Origin: Thelephora terrestris
Taxonomy: Eukaryota > Basidiomycota > Agaricomycetes > Thelephorales > Thelephoraceae
Length of the DNA stretch: 64,000 nt
Assembly: GCA_015956445.1 (NCBI GenBank)
Contig: WIUZ02000021.1
Location: 186,001 to 250,000 of the forward strand
Direction: 5' to 3'
Shown: in pieces, positions 45,962 to 58,300 of the stretch
How positions within the stretch are numbered: position 1 is the first letter of the stretch
How the letters are laid out: every line of letters starts with the position of its first letter
Notes under the pieces: generated by a model
The model's database searches: none
What the model saw: only the letters and a program-made list of their open reading frames with translations
What the model was told of the DNA's origin: nothing
Program-made: the position numbers and the translations under genes

Positions 45962-48082
45962 TCAAGCTTGTGCTTGGACGTGGGCATTAGCAGCGGGTGC
46001 GCCGATGGGTAAAGGCCCCCTCGTCCAATCAGGCAAGACCTTATTGTAGACCTGTGAGGTTGGCGAGGATGGCACGGTCGTGACTGCCCCATCCTCTGTT
46101 TCTACTTCCTCGCGGACGTCTGCTTCCTCCCATTTTTCTCTGGGTATTTCCACGCCTCCGGTTTTTAACGATCTTCCAAGATTGATATAAGCAACTGCGT
46201 GTCGAGAGAATCTTTCCGAGAGAATTTACGTACCCCGCCAACGAGCCACCGACCCAAGCCATACATGCTGGCGTGAAAGCGGGAGCCTTACCAGCCGCGG
46301 TGGACTTCTTTTGTGAAGGTCCAGAGACTTTCTCTGCTTTCGGCGGGTCGGGGTTATTGAGGATAGCAAAGTGGGGTAGCAGTTGTCTCAGAGGCGCGTA
46401 TCTATCGTAAGGCGGGGGTCTCGGCCGAGCCTTTCGATTCTTGGAGGGTTGTGGCTGTGGAGAGGATGGAATTGCGAGAGCGCGAGCGATCTCAGCGTGC
46501 AATCTTGGGATGAATCCCGGCATCATCGGAGTACCACCAACAACCAAAATTGCAGAGGCCATCGTCTTTCGAAGGTCCACTGGCACCTGCATGGTATCAA
46601 CGAGATTAGCTCGAAAATAATACGTGCGCAATGTAAGAAAACCCACCTTCAAGAGCGACTCGAGGATTACCTCAGCCACGCTCACTTCGTCAACATCCCC
46701 ACCATCAAACAAAACCTCGGCAGCACGCTCCCGAATCCACCCTGGAATCATCAGAACGCCCCTCCCCAATCCGCCGGAAGATGCTGGGGGAGCGACTGGC
46801 ATCTTGATATCACTGGCGGTTGAATGTCGCTTGTACAGATCTGCCAAAACTTGGGAACCTCCGTGTTCACCAAGATGGGAACTCGAAGTCCCTTGAGAGT
46901 CTTCTATCGACACCATCGAGTAACTCGAGGAGGCGACACGTGAGCCCGGGGCGGGACTGTCCACGTCCATGGAAACCCTCGAGAATTCTGATTCGGACTG
47001 AGCGGCGTCGCTAGAGGGGTGGTCAACGTCAATTACGTCGTCATTCGACGAGGCATGGTACGGTGTGACGTGTTGTTGCTGAGAAGGGCGAGAATCTTCC
47101 GCAGACAGCTCGAACGCCTTGCCTACAAGGCAAACCCTCGTCTTTATTTCTTCAACAACAGCATTTGTGAGAGCCTCGGCTGGGACAGATGTTTGCCGCT
47201 GTATCGCCGCTGCGGAACGAGGTGCAGGAAGAGCCGGAGGAGGAGGGGTGTATTTTCCAAAGAGCAGTACAAGAGAACGAATATGCTCCGTTAGTCTTGC
47301 GCCGGCCAACGGCGTGGTTTTCAGATGATGGAAGAGGGGGCGGGAGGCAAAAATCTGGGTTTTATCTGTTAGAGGGGCAAAAATTTACCATGAGGCGAAC
47401 AGACCTACCGGAAGGACGGCGGATTCCAAGTGGCCACAGTCAAGCACCAGACCGGTGATTCTACCGACGGCAAGCAGCGAAAGGAGGTGACTCGGAGCGA
47501 ACGAGACGAACGGAACCTTGAATTCCCGACTCATGAGCACCGTCCTGGACCCTGTAATTTCTTTCGTACCTGCAGATTCGTGAAGAGGATCCTTGCCATC
47601 ATATCTTTGATGTACAACGGCAAAAGCGGGTGCTCGATCACGATGACCCTTCGAGATTTCGGATCTGTAAGGAGGGAACTGTCATGATTCAGCGACCCAC
47701 GGAAGTGCGAAACGACCGTTGGTGCGTACTCGTGAAAAACGGCACGAAGTCTTTCCTGGAGCATGGCTTGTAATGCGCGATCCTCCTCTTCGCGATCAAG
47801 CTGATTCGTGGCTCTAGTCAATCCCCATAAGGGCACACCATCTTGGCCATCCCCAAAGAACACGTCTCTCGGACGTCCTTCTCCGCTGAACCCCACCTTC
47901 CAGATACGAGACCCGGGATCGATCACGATCCTGTCTTCGGTTCCATAGAGAGAGTGTCGTCGAGTCGTTTGATAGTGCGGAGAAGAGTGAACCGTCGAGG
48001 ATGTGGCCGCTACGCGTGATGTCGTGGGTGTCGTGGCCGTGTCGAGGGTGAGGCGTTTGCTCGGGGTGCTAGGGACGGACAT
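45962..48082 (-). CDS. ARP10: actin-related protein 10 (Arp10/Arp11), dynactin pointed-end subunit
   Basis: An actin-fold component of the dynactin complex that caps the Arp1 filament and supports dynein-driven nuclear and vesicle movement. I chose ATG 48082 (MSVPSTPSKRLTL), the first ATG in frame. The N-terminal exon has RIVIDPGSRIWKVGFSGEGRPRDVFF, the actin-like first nucleotide-binding loop. VPFVSFAPSHLLSLLAVG and TGLVLDCGHLESAVLPV, the second phosphate loop, follow across an intron. The middle holds a long Ser/Asp-rich insertion. MASAILVVGGTPMMPGFIPRL and ACMAWVGGSLAG-LKTGGVEIPREKWEE match the actin C-terminal subdomain, and the protein ends at TGA 45962-45964. Exact exon ends in the insertion region were not all verified. 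Confidence 0.88.
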
Positions 48083-50905
48083 CTTGCCATCGGCATCTTC
48101 CGGCGCCAGTTCCGTGCAAGGGTTACGGACCGAACCTGCGGTTTCCGCGTTGCTCCCTTTCCGACTGTGCAATGCTTAGCACCGACCTCAACCTGGACCG
48201 GCTCGAGGCCTGTGAAGGGACAGTTTTACATCGGGATTAATTGGTGAGCTGGGTTAGGGCGAGACTCACTTTTGACCCGGGATTGAGTTATCGTTTGGTG
48301 GACAAACTCACCAGATACTGGGGTGTTCACCACGAGTCGCAGCCTTACTAATCCTTTTGAAATCTGGATAGATTTCTATTTAGCGTTGTTGGATGGCTAC
48401 AAACCATGCGGAAGGAACCTAATGAGTTTATCCGAGCGTGAAGACACCTCTCGGGAATCTCTCCGGTGATTAGCCCGAGGTTTGCAGACTTGATACGCAT
48501 CGCGACCAATTCGCTCTCGTGTAGGTGGCCAATGTCCACGCCTGTATGGGCACTGTCACCTTCTGAGCTACCGGCCCTTGGCGGCCGAGAACTTGGTAGC
48601 TATTTATGCTTTACCCGAGTTAGCTCTGGAGATTAAGGGGGGAAAAGGTGTTGGGTAAAAAACCGACCCCAATTGTGAGTAATGTTCTGCCACCCCTAGA
48701 CCTACTCCCCGCTTCCATGCACGTTCGCTGACGGTTTAATGAAGACTCTTAGGCTGTCGCGGAGCATAAACCTTACGAGAGGAACTTTCACGCTTTGGCT
48801 CAAAGCTCTTATCAATATCGATCTGAAGTACGAGTCACGTTGGGTTCTCCGAGATAGCCTTTGTGGTATTGTGGGGGACTTTGCCATTAATCAATGTGAA
48901 TACAGTCGTGACATTGCAATACAGATACGGCGCCACGATATCTGTGAAGACATTTCGAGATTGCTGGATCCCTGGATCTTTCCAAAAACACAATCAGCAT
49001 TCAATGTTGAATTGGGGGCTCGCGATCTGTTTGGGGGAAGACCGCCTGGGCCCACGGTGTGGGACAGAATTGAGATCTAGATTCGAGCTTGAAATGTAGG
49101 GCACTCGGTCTGGTTTCATATCGTCCACCACGTTTTTCGAAACCACGCCCCATCAACGACGCTCACGGTGCTTGGCTCGCGTTAATTAGATAAAGCCGGC
49201 CACGCCGCTGGATTCGTGGCTTTCATCGTAGAGTCAAACCTGTTTCTCAGAGCGACCCGTTCTTTCGGATTCAAAGGAGCCAGGTGCTGACACCATATAT
49301 TTCGGTCGTATGGTCGTCTGTTCGGACCGTGAATGAACGCGAAAATCCGATCCCACCTCACATATGTACGTGTGGGGGTCACGACCGCTTTGTATGAACG
49401 TATCGTTGACGGTGATATGAGTTAATGGCAAGTGTATCGGCTGTCATCTATCTCGACACATTGGCCAGTTTTTTTTCTTCAATGAACTGATTAATATTGG
49501 ACTGGTGAGTCATGGGGACTGGGTTACTGGAGAAACGTTGCGTTGCACAGCCAGGTCTTCAATTGCTGCTCCACCGATTCTGTTTGCTATTTCTCGTACG
49601 TGGCGTGCTCGGTGGAGGTTACGACATGGGTTAATCTAAGGGTGAAATAGAGTCCGTTCTAGCCACGATTGCGTTTGGAAATGACCTCGAATCTTCCACT
49701 CCACCCCGTTACATTCTTTCCAGATTCCACTTCCCGGATTCGAAGACTGGGAACCTTAATAAGTTATCAACAAGGCGTTTCCAAAGACCTCTCGTCACTG
49801 TTTACTACTTTCCCACTTTCACCCTCATGTTACACGCAGTGTATTTCAGACCGCCTCGCGGCGAGTGTTATGGGAAGCTCCTCATGTAACGCGCTTGTGG
49901 GATTGGTCGTTTACCGCTTAACGTTTAACAGTGATTTTCCTCCATTCCCTGAGCCGATGACTCAGCTTGGCACGGGCGCCACTTTGTGGGGCCCGTTTCG
50001 GGGTCAGCGGGCTCCAAATATCAGTCGCGCGGACATGCTGCACAACTACTTCAATTGGTTTCTGGATTCGAGAGCGGATGCCAGGGGTGTACCAAGCGCG
50101 CAAGGTACAAACAAACAGGTCTGGGCGCATGACACCGACAAGAGAAGTGAATGGAAGTGCACAGGTCGACCGCTCGATGTGATCCTGCACGTCCGAGCCC
50201 CCGACAGCGGGCGGAAGGTTTGGAAGCTTCGGAATTCGTCACGTTGAGGTGCCCTAGGGGGCAAATTCCTGGTCCCCGTGCGATGCACAGAAGAACATAC
50301 GCAGCATATCACCGGATTTTATACCTCTTGGGAGTTATGGGTGTTGGCCGTTTTACGTTGAGCGGGAAGAGAGGTGGGTTGTCCGAAGCGCCCGGTAACT
50401 TGACATAAGCCCTAGCTTGGGCCCAAGCGCTCATTGTGCTTTTGGGGTGTTCAACTTCCCCAGAGCGCATAGGGGTCTCGTCAAGCGGCTCGATGAGGTG
50501 TAAGGTCGACGGAGGTCGTTCGTGCGATGAGCAGAGGACACGGTAAGCGGGTCCGAGATCGCATCTTGCGCACTTTCGGGTGGCCCAACGGTATATGGGT
50601 AAATCATGTTTCGCCCGACTGATTTTTGGTTTCGAAACCGTCTTGTTTGTTTACGGTTTGCGGCTAAGCACCTCGAGAACGTGTCACGGGACTGTGCAGC
50701 TGATACGATCGCGCACGGACCAGGGGCGGCAAGCGATAAAATCGAGAGGGGGTGCGTCCCTTTATCTCTCCTCGCTTATCTCCTCTCACTCTAAAGGTGA
50801 GGGCGATGGGCTTGACGCTGAGAAGGATCTTCCCTCCCTGATTCTGTTCCCAGCCGAACAAGAACTTTCATATCGCAATTGTTATCAAACCCCCAATCTC
50901 TTGAA
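48083..50905. other. 2.8-kb gene-poor region
   Basis: Apart from a low-confidence ORF at 49681-50247, which is listed separately, only short ORFs lacking family motifs are seen. No repeat or RNA gene recognised. Confidence 0.45.
49681..50247 (+). CDS. possible hypothetical protein (low confidence)
   Basis: An uninterrupted frame from ATG 49681 to TGA 50245-50247, 188 residues. It contains FPPFPEPMTQLGTGATLWGP and NISRADMLHNYFNWFLDSRA, which have fairly protein-like composition. No domain, signal peptide or membrane helix is evident, and there is no paralog in the window. Minus-strand ORFs of up to about 90 codons overlap it, so it may be fortuitous in GC-balanced DNA. Confidence 0.25.
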   Translation: MTSNLPLHPVTFFPDSTSRIRRLGTLISYQQGVSKDLSSLFTTFPLSPSCYTQCISDRLAASVMGSSSCNALVGLVVYRLTFNSDFPPFPEPMTQLGTGATLWGPFRGQRAPNISRADMLHNYFNWFLDSRADARGVPSAQGTNKQVWAHDTDKRSEWKCTGRPLDVILHVRAPDSGRKVWKLRNSSR

Positions 50906-51392
50906 ATGCCTAACGAATCAAGCTCAAAGGGATACGTTATCGACAGCACGGGAACAAACAGCCAGGTGAGCCCAAAGATTTTCCTCCGTCCCAATCGGCA
51001 TCTAGATCACCAGACGGTGTGTCAATGAACCCCCGATTCGTGGGGACAATTCTGCGGATCTCAATCGGATTCGCATCGACGAGGTCACTTGCTCTTTCCG
51101 CATATCGAGAGACATCCATCATTGCGGCTATCGGTCGACAGACATCTCAAACTGTTTCATTCTTTATAGGGAAACCACTACTGCAGTCGCGACTACGGCA
51201 ATGATTCCAACTCGTACCATTACTCGAACCAGTACGTACTTCAACCGCTTCCCTCTGCTCAGACGTCTGGCTGATCGTCAGCGTAGGGACGGTAGTTACT
51301 ATTACGCCAATTCGGATGGAAGTAAGTACTACAACGACGGCCAGGGAGCGGCAACGTACACGCCCCCCTCCGAGTCCGACAGCGGAAAGTAA
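50906..51392 (+). CDS. small Gly/Ser/Tyr/Asn-rich protein of a basidiomycete family
   Basis: Three small exons (50906-50965, 51170-51231 and 51287-51392) give a 75-residue protein starting MPNESSSKGYVIDSTGTNSQ. The second exon adds GNHYCSRDYGNDSNSYHYSN. The third adds DGSYYYANSDGSKYYNDGQG and ends SDSGK at TAA 51390-51392. GTNSQGNHYCSRDYG and the repeated SNxDGSYYYxNxDGSxYY pattern match small unnamed proteins I recall from many agaricomycetes. There is no signal peptide, one Cys, and repeated aromatic residues spaced by Gly/Asn/Ser, as in low-complexity, aggregation-prone proteins. Intron phases 0 and 2 fit exactly. Function unknown. Confidence 0.78.
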
Positions 51393-52604
51393 TGAGTAGG
51401 CTGTAAGCCTTGAGCAGTGTTCACCTGAGACGGTTAATCGATTTCCTGTATCTGTATCTTGGCGCCGCGCCACGTGGACGGCGCAGCGGGGAAGCTGCCA
51501 AAGAGGATAACTCGGAATGTTGCTTTGCTCCGTTCCTTGCCCGAAACCGAAACACGCGGGCCTGATTCGTGGTGGAGAACGCTGGGCAGACGATGTGATG
51601 CGGGGTGGGAGGATGAGGAATGCAGTCGGCTTGAACCAGCCATCGCAACAAGCTCGAGCAGAACATTCTGATCCGTGCCTTGCCTGCCCCACGTGCTTTT
51701 ATGTCAACGGATATGTTTTAGTGGATGGCGAAGCGCGGTCGCATTCGCATCCTGTCCCTCGTTTTTGTGTTCGGTTTGAAAAAAGAATTTGTATGTGATC
51801 AATCGATCTTTCGGTTTTCCACTTTGTACTTCGGCGCCCGATATTCCGTAAGCTTCCCAAAAAAGTAGTTTTGGTCCAAAATCTCGTTCGACTTCATCTC
51901 CATTCGCAGCCTAGATCATCTGGCGGATCTATTGGCGCGGCTTTTCGAACCAGATTTTCTCTTTCGCTCTTTCCTGACCGTGCGACCGAGGAATGGGCCA
52001 AGCCGGCCCTTCACATGATTTTTTTTTGGCGCGCGGAACCAAATTTCCCCCGGCTCGCGTCTGCTTTTCGGCAAAATAAAAAATAAACAAAATAATACCG
52101 TAGGATTTTCGTTTTGACTTGTTTTGTCGGATGTCGAGATTCAGATGGTTTCAAATCGGGAAATCGGGATAGAATTCCAAAGTCCGACATGGGAGAGTCC
52201 CGATCTTTGATGATCCAATTTACGGCAAACTTGCCTCTGTTGCCGCCGCTGGACATCTCCTCCCCACTTATATACGTCCGGGTCTGCTCTTGCTTCTCCC
52301 TCTCTCCCTCTCTCCCCCTCTCTCGTGCTGCTTTCCTGTCTCCTCACTTGAGATACAGTCAGAAGTCTTGAGAGTGCGAGCGAATCTGAACTGAACCAGT
52401 AACAGCCCGAGAAGTTCATCTCATACCTGATTAGATCCGCTTCAATCGTGAGATTCGTGAAGAATCCCCTCGTCCCTCTCCCATTTCGGAATAAACCCTC
52501 GTCTCTCGCTCGCCCGCGCCCTCAGATTGGGCCCTTTTAACCCTCTTCCCCCATCTTGCCTGTACCAGCCTTTGCTTTCGCTTCTCTTCTTCTTCACCGG
52601 CTCC
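51393..52604. other. promoter and 5' leader region of the GATA-factor gene
   Basis: Holds the 3' flank of the small protein gene, then a TATATA at 52269-52274 and a pyrimidine (CT) tract at about 52294-52324, 280-310 bp before the ATG at 52605. CT-rich stretches near transcription starts are common in fungal promoters. No coding signal seen. Confidence 0.45.
52294..52324 (+). repeat. CT-rich low-complexity tract
   Basis: A run of CTCTCCC-type units with only C and T, lying 25 bp downstream of a TATATA element. Probably a promoter pyrimidine tract around the transcription start. Confidence 0.6.
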
Positions 52605-55348
52605 ATGACTTCCACCCACCAAAATCCTTACCCATTGCCTCCACTTCCCCAGGCCCAGAACGAATTCAAACTACCGTCGCTCAAGGATCTAAACTTTCCT
52701 TACCGCTCTCCTGCTTCCGGCGGCCCCTCTTCTGCTCAGGAACCTCCTAACCCCCTCGCAAACACATCGGCTTCTTCTGAGCACCCTTCAACCAATTATC
52801 AGCCTCCCCGAGGCGGTTGGACACGCCCAAGTTCGACCTCGGTCTCTACTCCTTCCTCCGTTCATCAAACCCTTCATTCCCCGCAACAACCCCAACGAAC
52901 TCAGTATCTGCCGCAGCACCAACAGCAGCATCACCAATCCTTGCCAAGGCATGTATCATATCCTTATAACTCGCAATCTTCCCATCCACCCCCGCCACCA
53001 TCGCAGATGCCTCCACCACAATCATCACACAGCTTAGGCGCCGGTCCGAGTCCCCGTGACGAGGCTCATCATTCCCATAAACGCCCCCGCTCAGGTTCCA
53101 CACCGATAAGCACCCCTTCCACACATTCTCCGCACGTAAGTTCTTCACTTGGCCTCGTTTTTAGCCATAAATGCTCATATTCGCCTCCCCGTGATCTTGT
53201 TTCTTTGCTTCTGGACTCGCCCAGAATATCTACCAGAACTCGCATCCAACCTATCCCCCTCCCCCTCTATCTCAACATGCCCTTCCCGTCCCACCTCCAT
53301 ACAATCAACCCTCTCACGTACATCCACCTCCGGGAACTCTTCCGAGGGAACCTTCCCATCATGCACCACCTCCATCCTCTTATCAGCCGCACCCCGGATA
53401 TCCTCCCTACCAATCTAACTACCCTACCCAACAACGGCTACCCCCTCCTCCCCCTTCGCACGGCCCTCCTCCTGCGCAATCCCACCCTCACCAACCACCC
53501 CCACCGCAGACTCAGCAAATGAATTCTCCTGTCTACTCCCAGTCTCAACCTCCAACCCACTGGCAACCTCACCAGTCCTCGGCTGCCTCGTTGCCCTTAC
53601 CGTCTGGTCCTCCGCAGCAGGCTGGCTATCATGGACCCGTACCTCCTTCGCCCTTTCCTGGTTCGTATCCACGGCCCCCTTCTCAATCACTGCCCACCCC
53701 GATCGGCGCTGCCAATAACAATCATCCCGTCCCAATTCAAACATCCAAGCTGCCGTCCCCAACCACTGGATCTCGGCAGGCGTTGGTTCAAGAGGTATTT
53801 ATCCAACCATTCCCTCTTCCGACCAAGAGTCTGATATTTTAAGAACCGTGCACAGATCACCTCGAACTGCAAGGTGCTATACGAGTTCGCTAGCAGGTAT
53901 GCTCAACTACAGGCCAGTCGTGGAGACATCAAACCTTCCAAGGAGGAAATCGCCGACATGACCAAACGTGCGGCCAGAGTCGCCCAACTACTCAGGGATC
54001 TCAAAAAAATCGTGAATCCAAACGCCGCTTCCTCCGGCGATGAGAAGTGTGTGGTGAGCGCCACGAGCGATGAATGCAGGGCGCCCAAACGTCCCTGGGA
54101 GGAAATCTCAAAGGATTCGTCTGAGGCCTCGCATACCCCAAAGGTCAGTTCTGCCATCCATTCAATTGTGAAACCCGAGACCTTGACACGTCCATGACAC
54201 CTCTTCTGATTGCCGATGGGATTGTGGCTGATGACCGCTCTTCGCTTTCGCTGTCGTAGGTCTCAAACTCCGGACATCAGAGGACCACAAGTCTATCGGA
54301 GAAATCCGACGTTCAGCAAACTACCGCCGAGAAGGACATGGAGATCATCAGGAACAAGAGAGCTTCGTCTGCTGGCGGTTCCATCGTTGGCCAACAGAAG
54401 ACCAAGTACAGAAAACGAAGCGTGAGTTTTCCGTAATCCTGTCGCGTCGATCTCTTACCCGTTCCACTATAGAGGGCCTCCCCTCCCGGAAAATGTCATT
54501 CTTGCAACATTCGCGAGACTCCCGAATGGAGAAGAGGTCCGGACGGTGCGAGAACTTTGTGCAACGCTTGTGGATTGCGTGAGTGGACTACTGTCCCGTC
54601 TGTCGCCTGGTGCGATACTTAGACTGCTATCCAAACTACAGATTATGCGAAGCTCATGAGGAAGAGGTATAAGGAAGACGGAAAACCCGTGGACTTGCAG
54701 ACCCTTCGTGCCTCCACTGCCCAGGCTCGAGGCGGTGGATCTGGTTCCTTGGGTGATGGTGGTTCTCCCCCTCCTCAGACTCCAACCAGGAGCAGTGACG
54801 GGGGCTCTCCTCCCACCATGCGTAGTCAAAGGCTCTCCGTCTCCTCTGGGACTGGTCCGATAAACAACAGCGGTAATGGTAAGGGAAGCCAGATCTATCA
54901 GATGTCTATCAGCGGTCCACCTCCGCCATCCCCCTCAGAGTTGCCGCTTCCTGGGTACCCGCAACAGGAGAACAACTACATGCCTCCGCCCTCTTCGTCT
55001 GGGTCGAATCTACCACTTCCTCCCCCCCAACCTCCGCAGCCGCCGTCCTCTTCGGTCTCGTCGATGTCCCTCCATTCACCCGCCCCGAATTTACCACCCC
55101 CCTCCCAGATATCTGGGCACCATCACCAATATCAGTCTCAATCCCATCGCCCGCCCCCTTCTCAAGCGTCACATCACTCTCATCCTCACCAGTCACTACC
55201 ACCACCACCCCTCCCTCCTGGATCAACGGGGCATCCTAGTTCGTCTTCAAGTTCCAATGGGATGATGCCGCCGCCCTGGCTGTCCAGGAGTGGGTATGGA
55301 TCTGGAGGTGGTATGGGAGGCATGTACAGAGGTGGTCCGGATCGGTAA
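52605..55348 (+). CDS. GATA-type zinc-finger transcription factor
   Basis: Six exons (52605-53135, 53225-53794, 53856-54143, 54260-54421, 54473-54578 and 54642-55348) keep one frame for 787 residues. Residues 1-375 are Pro/Ser/Gln/His-rich and disordered. A helical region follows ([38 protein letters not shown]). The single GATA finger at about residues 525-549 has the spacing C-x2-C-x18-C-x2-[21 protein letters not shown], then [17 protein letters not shown], split by an intron inside the codon for His. A second disordered Pro/Ser-rich tail ends [10 protein letters not shown]. The finger type (EWRRGPDG) resembles WC-2-like and nitrogen-regulatory GATA factors, but no PAS domain is visible. 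An in-frame ATG at 52527 is possible but less likely. The terminal CGGTAAGAG is stop and potential donor at once. Confidence 0.9.
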
Positions 55349-58300
55349 GAGGTTCTGTTCCCCCCTTCGCGCGACCCCCCTCTCCCCCGCTGCTCTAGAC
55401 AATGCCCAAATACTTTCTCCCTTACAAATCGACCTCTAAATGTTCGCTTCAATGTGTAAACAAATTCCGCGTCCTCTTGCCTGTCCCCACTCATGCGCAT
55501 TTGATCGTTATGTTCTCGCTCTATCCATCCGACTCTTTCGTTGTGCTTTTTTTGGCGTCGAACGTGTTGTTCGTTACTATGTCTCTCTGCGTTCTTGTCG
55601 ACAGCGCTTTCAGTGTGCCTTGTACCATATCAATCATCTCTACATCCCTCTCCTGCTTCTCGACTGTACGCACCATCATTTCCCATCTGGCCACCCATCT
55701 CTCTCACACACGATATCCATTCGGCTTGGCTTCCAGTTCACTGTTTGCCCATGAACCTCTTTGCCCCCTTTCCTTTAATATCGTGTTCTCGCTCCCGTGT
55801 TCCTAGTTCACTTGGTCACCTTTCCATACACACGAGCATTGTACGTAGTTCTTCCGCATCCTGCTGCTCAAGATATGTGATTATGACTCAACCCTTCATG
55901 AAGGCAAACGCTAAGTGACTGCGCCATTGTAATTGATATGTACGTTGTTGCCATTGTTCACCGGCCTGACTTTCACTCACACGCTAGATCAGCTACGTGA
56001 CTCAAGGCTTTTGCCGTTCTTTGACTTGTTACTGGGAAGCATATGCCAAAGGCCGCCTGGCGTGTGGCCCAGATATGTCAAGAATGGTGCTTTATTGTTT
56101 TGGGGGCTTTCACCGGCGCTGGCTACCCCCGGAAGGTAACTGAAATGAAATGAAAGGGAGAGCTAGTGGTCCCCTCCCCCTCTTTCATCTGATATGCGTT
56201 GTGAGTACGACTGTCTATCGCCTAGTGACCGGCCACATCCCGGACCTTCCCTCCATATCTTTGTCTGCTGATTGGACTCTGTGATGCGAGCCGGGGCGCT
56301 ATTTCTGTTTGTGGAATTTAATGGTGGCTCCCGTTGATCAGGTTTTCGTTCGCTTCCTGGGCCGTACGCTCGGGGGACTGGAAGTGTGAAACTCTGGCCG
56401 TCGGGTCCCCCCCGTTTTACCCCACCGTCTGGAGGTGAAATTCGCTCGGGCGATCTTATTTGATCTGGATTCTGTGGACGTTCTATCGTTCGTACTCCGG
56501 TGGCACCTCAGGACACTTCCGGGAACGCACACGGACGTGCAGATGGTGCGGAAGAAGCGTTAAGAGTGCCGTAACGATGGCGAGGGGGAATTGAAAAAGA
56601 GATCTTGTGCTTGGACCAATTTGTTGAATTGGCCGCAAGGCTTTTTCAGGAGGGTGCCGAATGCGGGAATTCTACTGTTTCTGGATAGCGCGGTCGCTTG
56701 TCACGAAACACGTTATAGATCACGGTCTTTGAGTTTTTTTTTCTTCCACGAGGCACTGCGGTAAGTAGAATATAGGAGGGGGAAATACAGTTCAGCGTTC
56801 TAAATGGCAAGTCGAAGAATGCGGATCGGAAAATGGGACAGGGGGATGGGAAGCGGAAGTAAGCGGGTCGTAGAACGGTAGTGAAGAATGATAAAATGTT
56901 ACAGTGATGAGAGGTGAGTCAGCAGCGATTGGTCGCCGTGTTGTGTGTGTTTTTGTGTTGGCCAGCTCTCTGGCAGCTTTCACCCATTCGAAACTTGGAA
57001 GCACGCAGGTGCGCTTCTTCGATTTTGTTCGTCCCTTGGAGTCGATCGGTACCACTGGGGTGGTGCTCTCAGGAACGGCAGGGCACAGTACGTCTATCCA
57101 CCCCCCCCTCTCTCTCCTGATGCAGGGGTGGTTCCTTCTGTTCGCTGTCCTACCAATGACCGCGTGACCGGTGGTACTTCCCGAACAGTCACCCTCAAGG
57201 TCGAGTCGTTGTTTTAGTTTCACATTTGACATCTGTGAAATTCGTTTGCGCGTGTCGAGTGGACTTGCGAATGCTGTAATCTAACCAACGGAGGGTGGTG
57301 GTGGGTGGAGCCCTGGGCCTCGTACGTTTTCTCGTTTTTTTTCCTGGGTTAATTTACTCTGATTAATGAAAACGAATACTTTCGTATCTTCATTCGAGAG
57401 GGCGGAATGAGGATTGGAAGCTGGAGGGAGCCCATGTCCCTGGGTATTCCGGAAATTTCGAGGACCAAGATCCGCGGGGTGTCTCCGCTGAGGATCTTTT
57501 CTTGGTTGGAGTGATCACCGAAGACGTGCGACACGAATCTCGACCATTGCACCCGGGGCACTAGGGTGCGGCCTGGTCCCCCCCTCCTCAGCACGCTTTT
57601 TCACTCATCTATAGATTCCGGAAACCCCAGTGAGCAACAGGTGGCTCTGTGGGATGGACGCTGATTAGTGCCGGAGTTTCGTTTCCCTTCTCGCCTGGGC
57701 CCGCGAGCTAATGCGGTCTCATGAGTTTTCTCTCGGGAGTTCTTTTCCCAATAGAATTCACAAACCCACCCCGTCGGTTTCTATGAATTACATCGGACGC
57801 CGGTTCAATCGGCTCTCGGCGTCTTGATTATTTGGATGATGATGGAAGGGGTGAAAAACAAAAAAGAAATGCCAATTAGGATTTTTTTTCTCTCGTCATG
57901 CTCACTGGTGGCGTCCGCCGTCCCAAATCACTTCGGGCTCTTTCTCTCGCGCTCAGTTCCCGCATCTGGGGCTTCGAAGCATACGGCTCTCGTCATCTTG
58001 CATCTGGTCGCTCGAGGAAGTGTGTGTGTGGACGCCGCGCACCCTCTAGAAAACTGAGTTTGAGGTTATCAGGGTCTTTTTTTTTATAAGTGAAAACGTC
58101 GGGTAACAGCTCCAATTTTGCCGACGTGACGTCGCATTACCACGCTGTCCCACGTCGCACCCTCGTCTTCTTCCTCTCCGGATACCGTCATTATTTCAAA
58201 CGGGGGTGGCTGACGGCAACTGGCATTTAGTGATGGGGAGATTGACCTGGATCGTCGGAGCCGCACGCGTGCGTTTCCCGAATTTACTTCCGTGGGTGCG

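Noticed and set aside
57796-57823. Hairpin GACGCCG/CGGCGTC with a loop containing GGTTCAATC
   Set aside because: Loop sequence hints at a tRNA T arm but no other tRNA arms are present; most likely a chance inverted repeat.
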